Part shown: piece after piece, positions 17,849 to 25,969 of the stretch
How positions within the stretch are numbered: the stretch's first letter is position 1
Layout: every line of letters begins with the position of its first letter
DNA from: Marinomonas transparens
Lineage (GTDB): Bacteria > Pseudomonadota > Gammaproteobacteria > Pseudomonadales > Marinomonadaceae
Direction: 5' to 3'
NCBI RefSeq assembly: GCF_016463975.1
Contig: NZ_JAEMNX010000015.1
Span: 62,001 to 126,000 of the forward strand
DNA length: 64,000 nucleotides
The notes under the pieces: generated by a model
What the model was told of the DNA's origin: nothing
Database searches by the model: none
What the model saw: the letters and a program-made list of their open reading frames with translations, nothing else
Made by a program: the position numbers and the translations under genes

Positions 17849-18513
17849 TGGATGACCTCCTCGACACAAAAGCGAATATAGTCACCGGGCTTACATAAAG
17901 CAGGCGGCATTTTATTGACATCAAAAAACTGCATCTTGGTACGCCCTATCGTATTCCAACCACTGGGGCCTTGAGAGGCAGAAACCCCCGTTTGCACCCC
18001 CCCAATAGACACAGATCCCCCTGCCAGATCGGTGATCGGCACCTGCCTTCTGGGGGTCGCCAAACTCGGGTCCATATCCCCCAAGTAACAGAAACCCGGA
18101 TGGCTGCCTAAGGCATAAACGGGATACAAGGGAGCCGTATGTCGGCGCACGATTTCTGCAATGGATAGCCCAGTATGCGCCACCACATCTTGCATATGTG
18201 GGCCATACTCAGGCCCGCCATAAATCACGGGCAAATCAATCACCTTGCCTTCTTTTTCTATGCCTTCCACCGCCTGCCATGCGTCTAATAATTGGGCTTT
18301 TAATCCCGCCATATCCTCCGGCAAGGTCGGATAAGTAATCATCAAGTTATTCATACCGGGAATGACCTCCAACACCGCTTCCCAGCCCTCGACCTGTTGC
18401 GCTAACCCCCAAATTTTTTGCTGGGTGTCAAACAACAAAGGGGCAGGCGCTTGCAATAAAACAGCGGAGGTTCCCAATAAACTAATCAAGGGTTGCTGGT
18501 CCTGTATCCTCAT
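17845..18513 (-). CDS. pxpB: 5-oxoprolinase subunit B / AHS1 domain protein
   Basis: AHS1 (KipI) family protein of 222 residues. Family segments are PVIYGGPEYGPHMQDV, HPGFCYLGDMDP, TPRRQVPITDLAGGSVSIGG and GPSGWNTIGRT (active in ATP/amide chemistry in the family). It overlaps accC upstream (ATGA at 18510-18513) and pxpC downstream, so three subunits are translationally coupled. It partners PxpC and PxpA. Confidence 0.94.
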   Translation of the reverse strand: MRIQDQQPLISLLGTSAVLLQAPAPLLFDTQQKIWGLAQQVEGWEAVLEVIPGMNNLMITYPTLPEDMAGLKAQLLDAWQAVEGIEKEGKVIDLPVIYGGPEYGPHMQDVVAHTGLSIAEIVRRHTAPLYPVYALGSHPGFCYLGDMDPSLATPRRQVPITDLAGGSVSIGGVQTGVSASQGPSGWNTIGRTKMQFFDVNKMPPALCKPGDYIRFCVEEVIQ

Positions 18514-19874
18514 GCTTTTACCCCTCGATCCACAGACTCACTCAAGAGTTTTTCCAAATAATGAATATCGACGCTCTGCTCACAGATCGTTTGATCCTCT
18601 AACAAGCTTTGATGCAGCGGAATATTAGATAAAATGCCGCTTAACTGGGTTTCTCTTAGGGCCAAACGCATTTTCTCGATGGCTTCTTTGCGGTCTTTCC
18701 CGTGGGTAATGATTTTTGCCACCATGGAATCGTAATAGGGGGAAATCACCGCCCCACTATGAATGTGAGTATCCACCCGAACCCCTAAGCCTCCGGGTGC
18801 TTCCCAACCGCTAATCTGGCCCGGTGTCGGCACAAAAGAGTTCGGGTCTTCCGCATTGATTCGGCATTCCAAAGCATGACCAACACAAACCACGTCGGCT
18901 TGCTCAAAGGGGATTTTTTCCCCTTGGGCGATTTGAATTTGCAACTGCACAATATCAATGCCCGTGGTGATCTCCGTCACTGGATGCTCCACCTGAATAC
19001 GCGTATTCATTTCGATAAAATAGAACTCTTCGTCCTCATAAAGAAACTCAAAAGTGCCCGCCCCTTGATAACCAATCGCCCTGCAAGCTTGCGCACAACG
19101 CTCACCAACCGCCGTCAACAACTGGCTATCCACATTGGGGGCTGGGGCTTCTTCCAACACTTTTTGATGACGTCGTTGTAAAGAACAATCTCGGCTGCCC
19201 AGCCAAATGGCCTTGCCATGGGAGTCGCTCACCACTTGAATTTCTATGTGCCTTGGGTGCTGTAAAAACTTCTCTAGATACACCTCTGAATTACCAAAGG
19301 TTTTACGGGCTTCTTCTTGGGTTAGCTTGACCGCCGCGATCAATTCGCTGGGCGCATGCACAATGCGCATGCCCCGGCCGCCACCGCCCGCCGCGGCTTT
19401 AATGATGACAGGGAAGCCGATTTCTTCAGCCATGGCCTGTAAACTGGATGCATCTGTGCCGAGGGCTTCTTTCGAGCCGGGCACACAGGGAACCTGACTC
19501 GCCAGCATGGCATTGCGTGCGGCAATCTTGTCCCCCATGACACGAATATTGTCTGCCGAAGGGCCAATAAAAATCAGCCCAGCTTGCACCACTCGCTCGG
19601 CGAAGGCGGCGTTTTCCGACAAAAAACCGTAACCGGGGTGAACCGCCTGGGCACCAGACACCTTAGCCACAAACAGCAAAGCCGCTTGATTCATATAACT
19701 CTTGCTCGAATTCGCCGGGCCGATGCAATAAGCTTCGTCTGCTAGTGTCACATAGCTGGCATCCTTATCCGCTGTCGAATACACCACCACGGTTTGCAAG
19801 CTTAACGCCTTACAAGCACGTAAAATCCTTAGGGCAATTTCCCCTCGATTGGCTATTAGCACCTTGCTAAACAT
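18510..19874 (-). CDS. accC: Biotin carboxylase (AccC-type)
   Basis: ATP-grasp biotin carboxylase of 454 residues that carboxylates protein-bound biotin using bicarbonate and ATP. ATG 19874 (MFSKVLIANRGEIALRI) matches the family start and has AAGG at good spacing; the seven-residue longer form is unlikely. Motifs are GGGGRGMRIV (ATP loop), HIEIQVVSDSHG, and FIEMNTRIQVEHPVTE. It follows a true BCCP gene by 4 bp and overlaps pxpB. Because it sits in the oxoprolinase operon it is probably a dedicated paralogue rather than the housekeeping acetyl-CoA carboxylase subunit. Confidence 0.93.
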   Translation of the reverse strand: MFSKVLIANRGEIALRILRACKALSLQTVVVYSTADKDASYVTLADEAYCIGPANSSKSYMNQAALLFVAKVSGAQAVHPGYGFLSENAAFAERVVQAGLIFIGPSADNIRVMGDKIAARNAMLASQVPCVPGSKEALGTDASSLQAMAEEIGFPVIIKAAAGGGGRGMRIVHAPSELIAAVKLTQEEARKTFGNSEVYLEKFLQHPRHIEIQVVSDSHGKAIWLGSRDCSLQRRHQKVLEEAPAPNVDSQLLTAVGERCAQACRAIGYQGAGTFEFLYEDEEFYFIEMNTRIQVEHPVTEITTGIDIVQLQIQIAQGEKIPFEQADVVCVGHALECRINAEDPNSFVPTPGQISGWEAPGGLGVRVDTHIHSGAVISPYYDSMVAKIITHGKDRKEAIEKMRLALRETQLSGILSNIPLHQSLLEDQTICEQSVDIHYLEKLLSESVDRGVKA

Positions 19875-19878
19875 AGGA

Positions 19879-20403
19879 TTACCTTTCTTCATCAATCAAA
19901 AATAAGCTTTGACCGGATGCCACTTCGTCACCGGATTGAACACAGATTTCACGCACCTTGCCCGCCACTTCCGCTTGAATGGGATGAAACATCTTCATCG
20001 CTTCCAGCAAGCACAAGGTTTGCCCCGTGGTGACCGAATCCCCCACAGAGACATAGGCGTTTTCTCCCTCTGAAGGCGATAAATACACCACCCCATGCAA
20101 GGGCGATTGCACCTCTTCACAAAAAGGCAACCCAGAAGAAAGTGCAGGAGAAAGAGCGGAAGAGAGGTCAGAATCGGCTGTCGTTTCAAGCCCCCTTGAT
20201 GGGCTAATATCTTGATTTATTGTGCCAATATTTTCATTGAAAGTAGCCACAGACACAGGCCCATTAGGCAAGGATGAAGCCCCACTTACCCCATTAGCCG
20301 TGCGGCTTAAGGTCAAACTCGCTTCACCTTCACGGTAAATGAGCTCTTCTAAATCCGATGAGCTCATAAGTTCTACTAATGACTTTATTTTTTGAGGATC
20401 CAT
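19879..20403 (-). CDS. accB: Biotin carboxyl carrier protein (AccB-type)
   Basis: BCCP of 174 residues. The N-terminal helix SDLEELIYREGEASLTLSR is followed by a serine- and alanine-rich linker (about residues 35-95), then the biotinyl domain with the canonical E134-A-M-K137-M motif (LLEAMKMFHPIQAE), so K137 is the biotin site. First gene of the accB-accC-pxpB-pxpC-BCCP-like-pxpA run. It is 173 bp downstream of the NAC-like LysR, in the same direction, with a hairpin between. Confidence 0.93.
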   Translation of the reverse strand: MDPQKIKSLVELMSSSDLEELIYREGEASLTLSRTANGVSGASSLPNGPVSVATFNENIGTINQDISPSRGLETTADSDLSSALSPALSSGLPFCEEVQSPLHGVVYLSPSEGENAYVSVGDSVTTGQTLCLLEAMKMFHPIQAEVAGKVREICVQSGDEVASGQSLFLIDEER

Positions 20404-20526
20404 AGTCGTGCTTCCAGTCGCTAAAACAAGTTAACAACTACTCTAAACACCTAGTTTGGTTATGACTAAGAGGGTTTTTGATTGGTGAGATAAGAGACTC
20501 TTATGGTTAACAAAATCCCCGACCGA

Positions 20527-20556
20527 AGGGGGCGTGTTCACTGATTTACGCCCCCT
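20527..20556 (-). terminator. GC-rich hairpin after NAC-like LysR gene
   Basis: A 9-bp stem AGGGGGCGT (20527-20535) with ACGCCCCCT (20548-20556) lies just past the stop of the LysR gene on the minus strand. Only a short GATTTTG follows, so it is a weak terminator or a leader hairpin of the accB operon. Confidence 0.5.
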
Positions 20557-20576
20557 AGGGGAATAACTCGCTGCCA

Positions 20577-21518
20577 TTAAGCAAGGGCCATATTCTGAGT
20601 TTTCTCTTCTGATAACGCAGGCTTGGGCAATAATTCTGCCACCAATTCCAGCAAGATATCCTTTACCGCTTGCGCAGGAATAGACAGAGGCAAGTGATCC
20701 GATAGACACAGGGCAAGCGGAGCCTCCACAATGGGCGAGACGATTCGATACAGCTTGGCCTCTGTCTGTTTAGACAAGGCCATGGCCGCTGACTTGGGCA
20801 AAATAGTCACCCCAAGATCGTTCTCAATGGCCGCCGATAAGGTGGTGCTGGATTCGATTTCCGCGATCACATTAAGCGTCACGCCAATGCCCAAGCAGGC
20901 CTCATCAACCAACTTACGCACCACATTGTATGTTCTTGGCATCAACAAATCCCACTGGGCAATGTCCTTAAGGGAAACATCGACACTGGGTAAATCACGC
21001 TTTGGAGAACTCACCAAATACAAAGGTTCCTTGGCTAGGGGTTCAAAGCTCAGACCATGAATGACCTTATCGCCGTACAACACCCCCATGTCCATGCGGC
21101 CACTCATAATCAACTCGCTCAAGGTGGTGCCGAAGTTTTCATTTAGATACAGGACAATGCCCGGATGCTGCTCTCTTACCCGCTTTAATAACGGCCAAGA
21201 CAAGGTAGAAGCCGCCGTGCCCGGTGCCAAGCCAACAGACACCTTACCCGTTAGCGCCTTACTCGAAGCCAGCACATCGCCCATGGCTTGCTCACACTGG
21301 CGTAAAATCACCTGCGCATGGGCATAGAGAATCTTCCCCGCTTCCGTCGGTGTGACCCCGCGCTTGGTACGAATCAACAATTGCTGCTTTAATTCGCCTT
21401 CCAAGGTCGCCAACTGCTGGCTCAATGCCGGCTGCGCAATAAACAACACCTCTGCCGCCTGTGTCAGGCTGCCGATATCTACGATTTTCACAAAGTACTT
21501 CAGTCGAGTCAGGTTCAT
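20577..21518 (-). CDS. LysR-family regulator, NAC-like
   Basis: Regulator of 313 residues from ATG 21518 (MNLTRLKYFVKIVDIGSLTQAAEVLF), which aligns with NAC/Cbl-type LysR proteins; the ORF extension of 36 residues upstream is not homologous-looking. The helix-turn-helix is at residues 18-40 (AAEVLFIAQPALSQQLATLE). Effector domain segments include VGLAPGTAAS. NAC-type regulators answer nitrogen limitation, which would fit control of oxoproline/amino-acid use by the downstream accB-pxp operon and the divergent aminotransferase; this is inference from context. Confidence 0.9.
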   Translation of the reverse strand: MNLTRLKYFVKIVDIGSLTQAAEVLFIAQPALSQQLATLEGELKQQLLIRTKRGVTPTEAGKILYAHAQVILRQCEQAMGDVLASSKALTGKVSVGLAPGTAASTLSWPLLKRVREQHPGIVLYLNENFGTTLSELIMSGRMDMGVLYGDKVIHGLSFEPLAKEPLYLVSSPKRDLPSVDVSLKDIAQWDLLMPRTYNVVRKLVDEACLGIGVTLNVIAEIESSTTLSAAIENDLGVTILPKSAAMALSKQTEAKLYRIVSPIVEAPLALCLSDHLPLSIPAQAVKDILLELVAELLPKPALSEEKTQNMALA

Positions 21519-21859
21519 TTCTCTTAGCCTATGGTTTGTCACCCCAGATGACAGCGAGTAGGCATAATTCGTACCAAGGCGCCAAACCAGCCCCAAAAAC
21601 GGCCGACAATAAGCGCCATTCCACAAGGGCCAAGTATCAGAGGGAATCTAAAGACCATAAGAAAAAATGATCTTAACTTTCAAAAGAAACCAAAACCGCA
21701 CCAAAAATGATCAATGCCCGCATAAAATCACGCTTTTTTGGACAAATCTCACCAACACATAAGGCTTACTTATATAACCAGAACAAAGACCTTTTGGTCT
21801 TCCGCGCCCATCATGGCTAATGTTGCCCCATACAGTAGTCATTTAAATGGTGGTCCCCC
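21519..21859. promoter_or_regulatory. Divergent promoter region, LysR / aminotransferase
   Basis: This 341-bp gene-free stretch separates two divergent genes. It holds a direct repeat AAAAATGATC at 21663-21672 and 21703-21712, 40 bp (about four helical turns) apart, and a small hairpin AAGACC-TTTT-GGTCTT at 21786-21801. The repeats are candidate regulator sites. I see no gene in it. Confidence 0.4.
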
Positions 21860-23068
21860 ATGCACAAGCAAAGAATTGCATCCCGCGTAGCCAATATAAA
21901 ACCGTCCCCGAGCAGCAGTGCCGCGGACCGAGCCAATGAACTGCGCCGACAGGGCCAAGACATTATCAGCCTAGTAGTAGGAGAACCCGACTTCGACACG
22001 CCACCCCATATTGGCGAAGCCGCTTGGCAAGCCATTCAACGGGGGGAAACCCGCTACACCGCCAACAGCGGCAGCCTCGCCATGCAGCAAGCCATTACAG
22101 GCAAGCTAGAAAGAGAAAACGCCCTGCATTACCAAGAAAACGAAATTGTCGTCACCAATGGCGCGAAATCGGCCATCTTCACCGCTTTTTTAGCCACCAT
22201 AGAAGCCGGGGACGAAGTGATTATTCCCGCACCCTACTGGGTGTCTTACCCAGACATGGTGATTGCCTGTGAAGGCACACCAGTGATTGCACAATGTACC
22301 GAGGCGGAAGGCTTCAAACTCACACCAGAGCGCCTGCGTTCCGTACTGACAGAAAAAAGCCGCTGGTTGGTCATCAACTCCCCCAGCAACCCAACTGGGG
22401 CCAGCTATAACCACGACGATTATGTCGCTTTGGCCGAGGTCTTGGCCGACTACCCAGACCTGCTCATCATGACCGACGACATTTACGAACACATACGTTA
22501 CGACGATCAAGACAACGTGCACTTGCTGAATGCCGCGCCACAACTCAAAGGCCAAACCCTAATAATTAACGGCGTTTCCAAAACCTATGCCATGACAGGG
22601 TGGCGCATTGGCTTTGCCGCTGGGCCATTTTATCTGATCGATGCCTTGCAAAAACTTCAGTCACAATCGGCTGGCAACGCCTGTTCTGTCAGCCAAGCCG
22701 CCGCCATTGAAGCCTACAATGGTGATCAATCCTTTGTGAAACAAAGCCAAGCGGTTTACCAAAGCCGCCGCAACAACACCTTGGCGAAAATCAACCAGAT
22801 TGACGGCCTGCATTGCTCGCCACCGGATGGGGCCTTTTACCTCTATGTTGGCTGCGAAAAACTCATCGGCTTACAAACCGAACAGGGTCACACCCTAAAC
22901 ACAGACACAGATGTGGTGCTCTACCTACTGGAAACCGCCAACGTCGCCACGGTCGCAGGCAGTGCTTACGGTTTATCGCCCTACTTTCGCATGTCGATAG
23001 CCACCTCCCAAAACCTCTTGGATGACGCCTGTGAACGCATCGCTCTGGCCCTTGCAAAACTAAAATAA
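21860..23068 (+). CDS. PLP-dependent aminotransferase, class I/II (aspartate/aromatic type)
   Basis: Fold-type I aminotransferase of 402 residues. The PLP lysine lies in NGVSKTYAMTGWRIGF. Substrate and cofactor residues are seen in VVGEPDFDTP, TNGAKSAIF, PYWVSYPDM, SPSNPTGA and TDDIYEHI; the terminal arginine is in SPYFRMSIA. The organisation matches the aspartate aminotransferase subgroup I-gamma. It is followed after 37 bp by an MFS exporter, probably one operon. Amino donor unknown; glutamate from the nearby oxoproline route would be a reasonable partner. Confidence 0.92.
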   Translation: MHKQRIASRVANIKPSPSSSAADRANELRRQGQDIISLVVGEPDFDTPPHIGEAAWQAIQRGETRYTANSGSLAMQQAITGKLERENALHYQENEIVVTNGAKSAIFTAFLATIEAGDEVIIPAPYWVSYPDMVIACEGTPVIAQCTEAEGFKLTPERLRSVLTEKSRWLVINSPSNPTGASYNHDDYVALAEVLADYPDLLIMTDDIYEHIRYDDQDNVHLLNAAPQLKGQTLIINGVSKTYAMTGWRIGFAAGPFYLIDALQKLQSQSAGNACSVSQAAAIEAYNGDQSFVKQSQAVYQSRRNNTLAKINQIDGLHCSPPDGAFYLYVGCEKLIGLQTEQGHTLNTDTDVVLYLLETANVATVAGSAYGLSPYFRMSIATSQNLLDDACERIALALAKLK

Positions 23069-23105
23069 GACCAAGCCCCATGGATCTGATGAGACAAAAA
23101 ACACG

Positions 23106-24623
23106 ATGGGCCTAGAGCAAGCGCCAAACAAGCTGTCTACCAAACAGGCCATTTTAGCCATGGTCGGCATCTCTTCTGGTCTGATGCTGTCCGCCTTAGA
23201 CCAGACCGTAATAGGCAATGCGCTGCCCAGTATTGTCGCCGATCTGGATGGTTTTGATCTCTATGCTTGGGTGGCTACCGGCTACCTATTAATGTCCATC
23301 GTGACCATACCTATTTTTGGCCGACTGGGGGATTATTATGGCCGTAAGCCCTTTATTGTGGTGGCGTGCGCTGTGTTTACTCTGGCCTCTTTTGCCTGTG
23401 CTTTAGCCGGAAACATCTATGTACTAGTGATTGCCAGAGCCCTGCAAGGGCTGGGTGGTGGGATGCTGATTGGGACCGCCTTTGCCAGCATTCCCGATTT
23501 ATTTCCCGACAATAAGGAACGCCTAAAATGGCAGATTTTTCTAAGCTCCGCCTTCAGTATTGTTAACGCACTCGGGGCGCCATTGGGCGGTTTTCTGACC
23601 GATGCTTTTGGCTGGCGTTCCATCTTTTACCTAAACATCCCCCTAGGTTGCTTAGCCGTTTTTTGTGCGTGGCAATACATTCCGTGGGTACGACACACGA
23701 AAAGCCGTGATGTGTCGCTGGATTGGTTGGGCGCCTTGCTGATCGCCTTGGCACTCGCTTCTTTTCAACTCTTTATCGAACAAGTGCCAAAAAGTGGCTT
23801 GAGCCCCTTGGTTATCTTATTGGCCTGTGTGCTGCTCACGGCCACTGTGTGCTTGGTCTATCGAGAGCGCCGCATTCCCCACCCATTGCTGCCCCCGGCC
23901 CTGTTTGTAGCGGGAAGCGTCCGCACTCTTTTTGTCTTGTCTATGTTGGCAGGCTCGGTGATGTTTTCCTTGCTCTACTATACGCCGCTGATGTTCCAAG
24001 GGGCGTTGGGCTATTCGTCACAACAAGCTGGCATACTCATCACCCCTATGGTGCTCAGCATTACCCTAGGGGCCATTATCAACAGCAAGGTAATTCGCCA
24101 TTTACACAACCCAAACTGGTTACCTAGAGGCGGTTTCTTACTGCTCGCCATCGCCTGCTTTGGCCTTGCCTTTAGCGATTTGAACACTGGCTTTTACCTG
24201 CTGCTATTTTTCATGCTGTTAGCCGGTTGTGGGTTAGGTTTCACCCTGATCAATCTCACACTTTTTACACAAAACTCGGTCGAGAAAAACCACCTAGGCA
24301 TCGCCACTGCCTTACTGCAATCCCTACGGCTGGTCGGCGGCATGTTAGGCACCGCCATCACAGGGTCTTTTATCCACTTCCTCTACCACCAAACGCTAGA
24401 AAAAGCCCTCATCAACACAGGTGAACGGGCCTATTTAACCGAGTTAAGCGACCCCAACATACTGCTACAAGCCAAGCAACTGGCCCCCAGCAAACTGCCC
24501 CTAGAAACAGCGCAACAAGCCCTTTTAGATGCCTTAAACCTAGGCTGGCTAGCCCTCGCCGTTATCTCCCTCATCGCCCTTTGTGTACTGTGGAGAGTCA
24601 AACCCATTATTTTATTCAAATAA
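23106..24623 (+). CDS. MFS transporter, DHA2 family (14 TMS drug:H+ antiporter)
   Basis: Inner-membrane major facilitator of 505 residues with about 14 predicted hydrophobic segments. The DHA2 signature LSALDQTVIGNALPSIV is in TM1, and motif A is GRLGDYYGRKP between TM2 and TM3. Motif C-like GGMLGTAITGSF-type glycine runs occur later. It belongs with EmrB/QacA exporters of drugs or metabolites. It shares an operon with the aminotransferase, so it may export an amino-acid derivative rather than a drug. Confidence 0.92.
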   Translation: MGLEQAPNKLSTKQAILAMVGISSGLMLSALDQTVIGNALPSIVADLDGFDLYAWVATGYLLMSIVTIPIFGRLGDYYGRKPFIVVACAVFTLASFACALAGNIYVLVIARALQGLGGGMLIGTAFASIPDLFPDNKERLKWQIFLSSAFSIVNALGAPLGGFLTDAFGWRSIFYLNIPLGCLAVFCAWQYIPWVRHTKSRDVSLDWLGALLIALALASFQLFIEQVPKSGLSPLVILLACVLLTATVCLVYRERRIPHPLLPPALFVAGSVRTLFVLSMLAGSVMFSLLYYTPLMFQGALGYSSQQAGILITPMVLSITLGAIINSKVIRHLHNPNWLPRGGFLLLAIACFGLAFSDLNTGFYLLLFFMLLAGCGLGFTLINLTLFTQNSVEKNHLGIATALLQSLRLVGGMLGTAITGSFIHFLYHQTLEKALINTGERAYLTELSDPNILLQAKQLAPSKLPLETAQQALLDALNLGWLALAVISLIALCVLWRVKPIILFK

Positions 24624-24748
24624 GAGCCTTTTCGATTAACCCCCCCTTTTTTCTGTGTTTTTTTCGAACTGGCTTCACACCTTCCCTAGTCTTTTAAAAC
24701 TCGCCAAGCCCCCTTCTTTTTGGAGCCAATATAGTCAAGCTTGCCTTC

Positions 24749-24808
24749 TTTCTACCCGCGTTTTTACCTTCATTTCTACCCGCATTTCTACCCGCGTTTT
24801 TACCTTCA
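24749..24808. repeat. Short tandem repeat, 24-bp unit plus half unit
   Basis: A 24-bp unit beginning TTTCTACCCGCGTTTTTACC occurs at 24749-24772 and identically at 24785-24808. Between them is a 12-bp half unit TTTCTACCCGCA (24773-24784). It lies in the 457-bp non-coding stretch after the MFS gene, at the left edge of the accessory island. Confidence 0.85.
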
Positions 24809-24834
24809 TAAGAGGATGAGAGTCGGCTTATTAG

Positions 24835-24912
24835 AAAAAACCTGAACGGGCCACCATCGCCTTATTACGCATAGCAGAACAACACCCTGAAATATTCAGC
24901 GAATTAAGATAG
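24835..24912 (+). pseudogene. C-terminal remnant of an XRE-type antitoxin/regulator
   Basis: An open frame of 25 codons ends at TAG 24910-24912 and is bounded upstream by a stop at 24832-24834. It reads PERATIALLRIAEQHPEIF and ends SELR. This is the usual tail of HigA/NadS-like helix-turn-helix antitoxins (the segment after the DNA-binding domain, x-P-x-G-x-A-x-x-LL-x-I-x-x-x-H-P-E). No helix-turn-helix part is left, so this is gene debris. Confidence 0.6.
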
Positions 24913-24919
24913 GATCAAA

Positions 24920-24947
24920 AAATGGCCTTCACTGAGAAAGGCCATTT
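24920..24947. terminator. Hairpin after antitoxin remnant
   Basis: The stem AAATGGCCTT (24920-24929) pairs with AAGGCCATTT (24938-24947). It follows the remnant frame and may have been its terminator, though the 3' T run is short. Confidence 0.5.
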
Positions 24948-24980
24948 CCGCACTTTTGTCCCATCACGAAAACCGCTGCC

Positions 24981-25080
24981 TAATCCTCCATAAACTGGCT
25001 GTTGGCGTAGGCTTTTATCTTACTTTAATAGGGCAATGTGCTGCTCAAACCAGCTTGATAGGAAAGCAGCTCGATAACGC
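24981..25080 (-). pseudogene. Degraded duplicate of the 3' end of the antirepressor gene
   Basis: This stretch repeats, with small insertions and substitutions, the last 80 bases of the gene at 25081-25728: both have CATAAACTGGCT at the stop end, GGCGTAGG, ATGTGCTGCTCAAACCA and CTCGATAACGCC. On the minus strand the copy reads WFEQHIA before a stop. It is a broken tandem duplication of a gene tail, directly downstream of the intact copy. Confidence 0.75.
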
Positions 25081-25728
25081 CTAACCATCCATAAACTGGC
25101 TATTGGCGTAGGTTTTTAAGTTGGCGATGTGCTGCTCAAACCAACTCGATAACGCCTTTAGGGCCTCTATGTTGTCTTGGTACAGGCGCATGGTCTCGAT
25201 GATTTTACTCACTTCGTGCATGGGCAGTGCCATGCCATTTTCGTTGAGCCCCATGGTTTTCAGCGCTTTGCTGGCGTGGCGGTATTCTTCCACATCAGTA
25301 GGTTTAACACGCGGTGCCACAGGCACAGGAGTCGTTTGATGAAACACCTGCCTCACTTCGGGTAGGCAATGGCCTTTCACCGGAATCGGGCGATTTTGTG
25401 GTGTGTCGCAGCCGCGAAGGTAGTCACCCGCTTGCTGGGCGAGGTAACCCTCTTCTTCCATTGCCATTTCATAGGCCATGTCCAAACGAATGAAATAATC
25501 CACCGTTGGCTGCACGGCATTTTGGGTTTCTGGCGTCGGGCGGATCAGATTCTTCACCAAGATAAAATCTTCCCCTATGGTGAAGCTCAGCTTGATACGG
25601 CTAGAGTCTACCCAGTGGAAAAAGTCTTGGTCTAATTGCAGAAAGGTATAAAGGTCACGGGCGCTCACCGTGTCGGCGGGTTGTCCATTTAACAGACAGG
25701 TATAAAGTGGAATCCATTGATTAGCCAT
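25081..25728 (-). CDS. AntA/AntB-family phage antirepressor
   Basis: A 215-residue protein with the AntA/AntB N-terminal domain (about 15-95): TVSARDLYTFLQLDQDFFHWVD, IKLSFTIGEDFILVKN (key pattern A-R-x-L-x-x-F-L then W-I/V-x-x-R-I) and YFIRLDMAYEMAMEEE. The C-terminal half is not recognised. Such proteins inactivate phage repressors. The ribosome site AGGAGG (25735-25740) is six bases before ATG 25728 and is complementary to the upstream C4-like RNA, so translation is probably blocked by antisense pairing. No other phage genes remain nearby. Confidence 0.85.
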   Translation of the reverse strand: MANQWIPLYTCLLNGQPADTVSARDLYTFLQLDQDFFHWVDSSRIKLSFTIGEDFILVKNLIRPTPETQNAVQPTVDYFIRLDMAYEMAMEEEGYLAQQAGDYLRGCDTPQNRPIPVKGHCLPEVRQVFHQTTPVPVAPRVKPTDVEEYRHASKALKTMGLNENGMALPMHEVSKIIETMRLYQDNIEALKALSSWFEQHIANLKTYANSQFMDG

Positions 25729-25729
25729 A

Positions 25730-25744
25730 CTAGGCCTCCTGTGG
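25730..25744 (-). promoter_or_regulatory. Antirepressor ribosome binding site, target of C4-like RNA
   Basis: On the minus strand this reads CCACAGGAGGCCTAG, containing the AGGAGG of the antirepressor gene. It can pair with the C4-like RNA segment at 25818-25834 (CTAGGC, a 3-nt bulge, TCCTGTGG): 14 base pairs. A second target, ATACCAC at 25769-25775 on the minus strand, pairs with GTGGTAT at 25805-25811. Confidence 0.7.
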
Positions 25745-25786
25745 TCTGAGTTTTGACCATCCTTTGAGGTGGTATGCTCAAAAGGG

Positions 25787-25863
25787 TGGTGGGTCTAAGT
25801 CAGGATACCACTACCGTCCACAGGAACAGCCTAGCCGAAACTAGCCCGAGCAAAGACCCACCA
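25787..25863 (-). ncRNA. C4-type antisense RNA upstream of the antirepressor
   Basis: A structured segment on the minus strand is closed by a 10-bp stem (TGGTGGGTCT pairing with AGACCCACCA; plus-strand arms 25787-25796 and 25854-25863). Inside are a CTAG/CTAG mini-stem and the two antisense segments described for the leader. The layout is that of the C4 antisense RNAs known from phages P1, P7 and P22, which lie in the same transcript upstream of ant and block its translation. I identify it from the outer stem, the antisense segments and the antirepressor context, not from a covariance search. Confidence 0.78.
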
Positions 25864-25969
25864 TAACAGGTGAGACTCCGGCCATAAAAAAACACGCGGT
25901 GCGTGTTTTAGGCCGCTGTGGAAAGACGGGGTGGTATACCCGACACTGGATTTTGCCAGTGCAAGGCAA
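25841..25969 (-). other. Short open frame overlapping C4 RNA, Ash/Icd-like peptide
   Basis: A 42-codon open frame with a possible TTG at 25969, ending at TAG 25843-25841. Its C-terminal end reads FFMAGVSPVMVGLCSG, preceded by YHPVFPQRPKTRTACF. I recall near-identical short peptides annotated as Ash or Icd-like in enterobacterial prophages, so the segment is conserved across distant hosts, probably because of the RNA structure. No ribosome site is visible before it, and the predicted promoter would start transcripts inside it, so translation is doubtful. Confidence 0.4.
25886..25909 (-). terminator. Intrinsic-terminator-like hairpin upstream of C4 RNA
   Basis: On the minus strand AAAACACGC-ACC-GCGTGTTTT is followed by TTT, a textbook intrinsic terminator. 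It lies between the predicted promoter (25970-25998) and the C4 segment, so it may attenuate C4/antirepressor transcription or release a leader RNA of about 75 nt. Confidence 0.6.

Noticed and set aside
24749..24808. CRISPR array
   Set aside because: Units are adjacent with no variable spacers and there are no cas genes.
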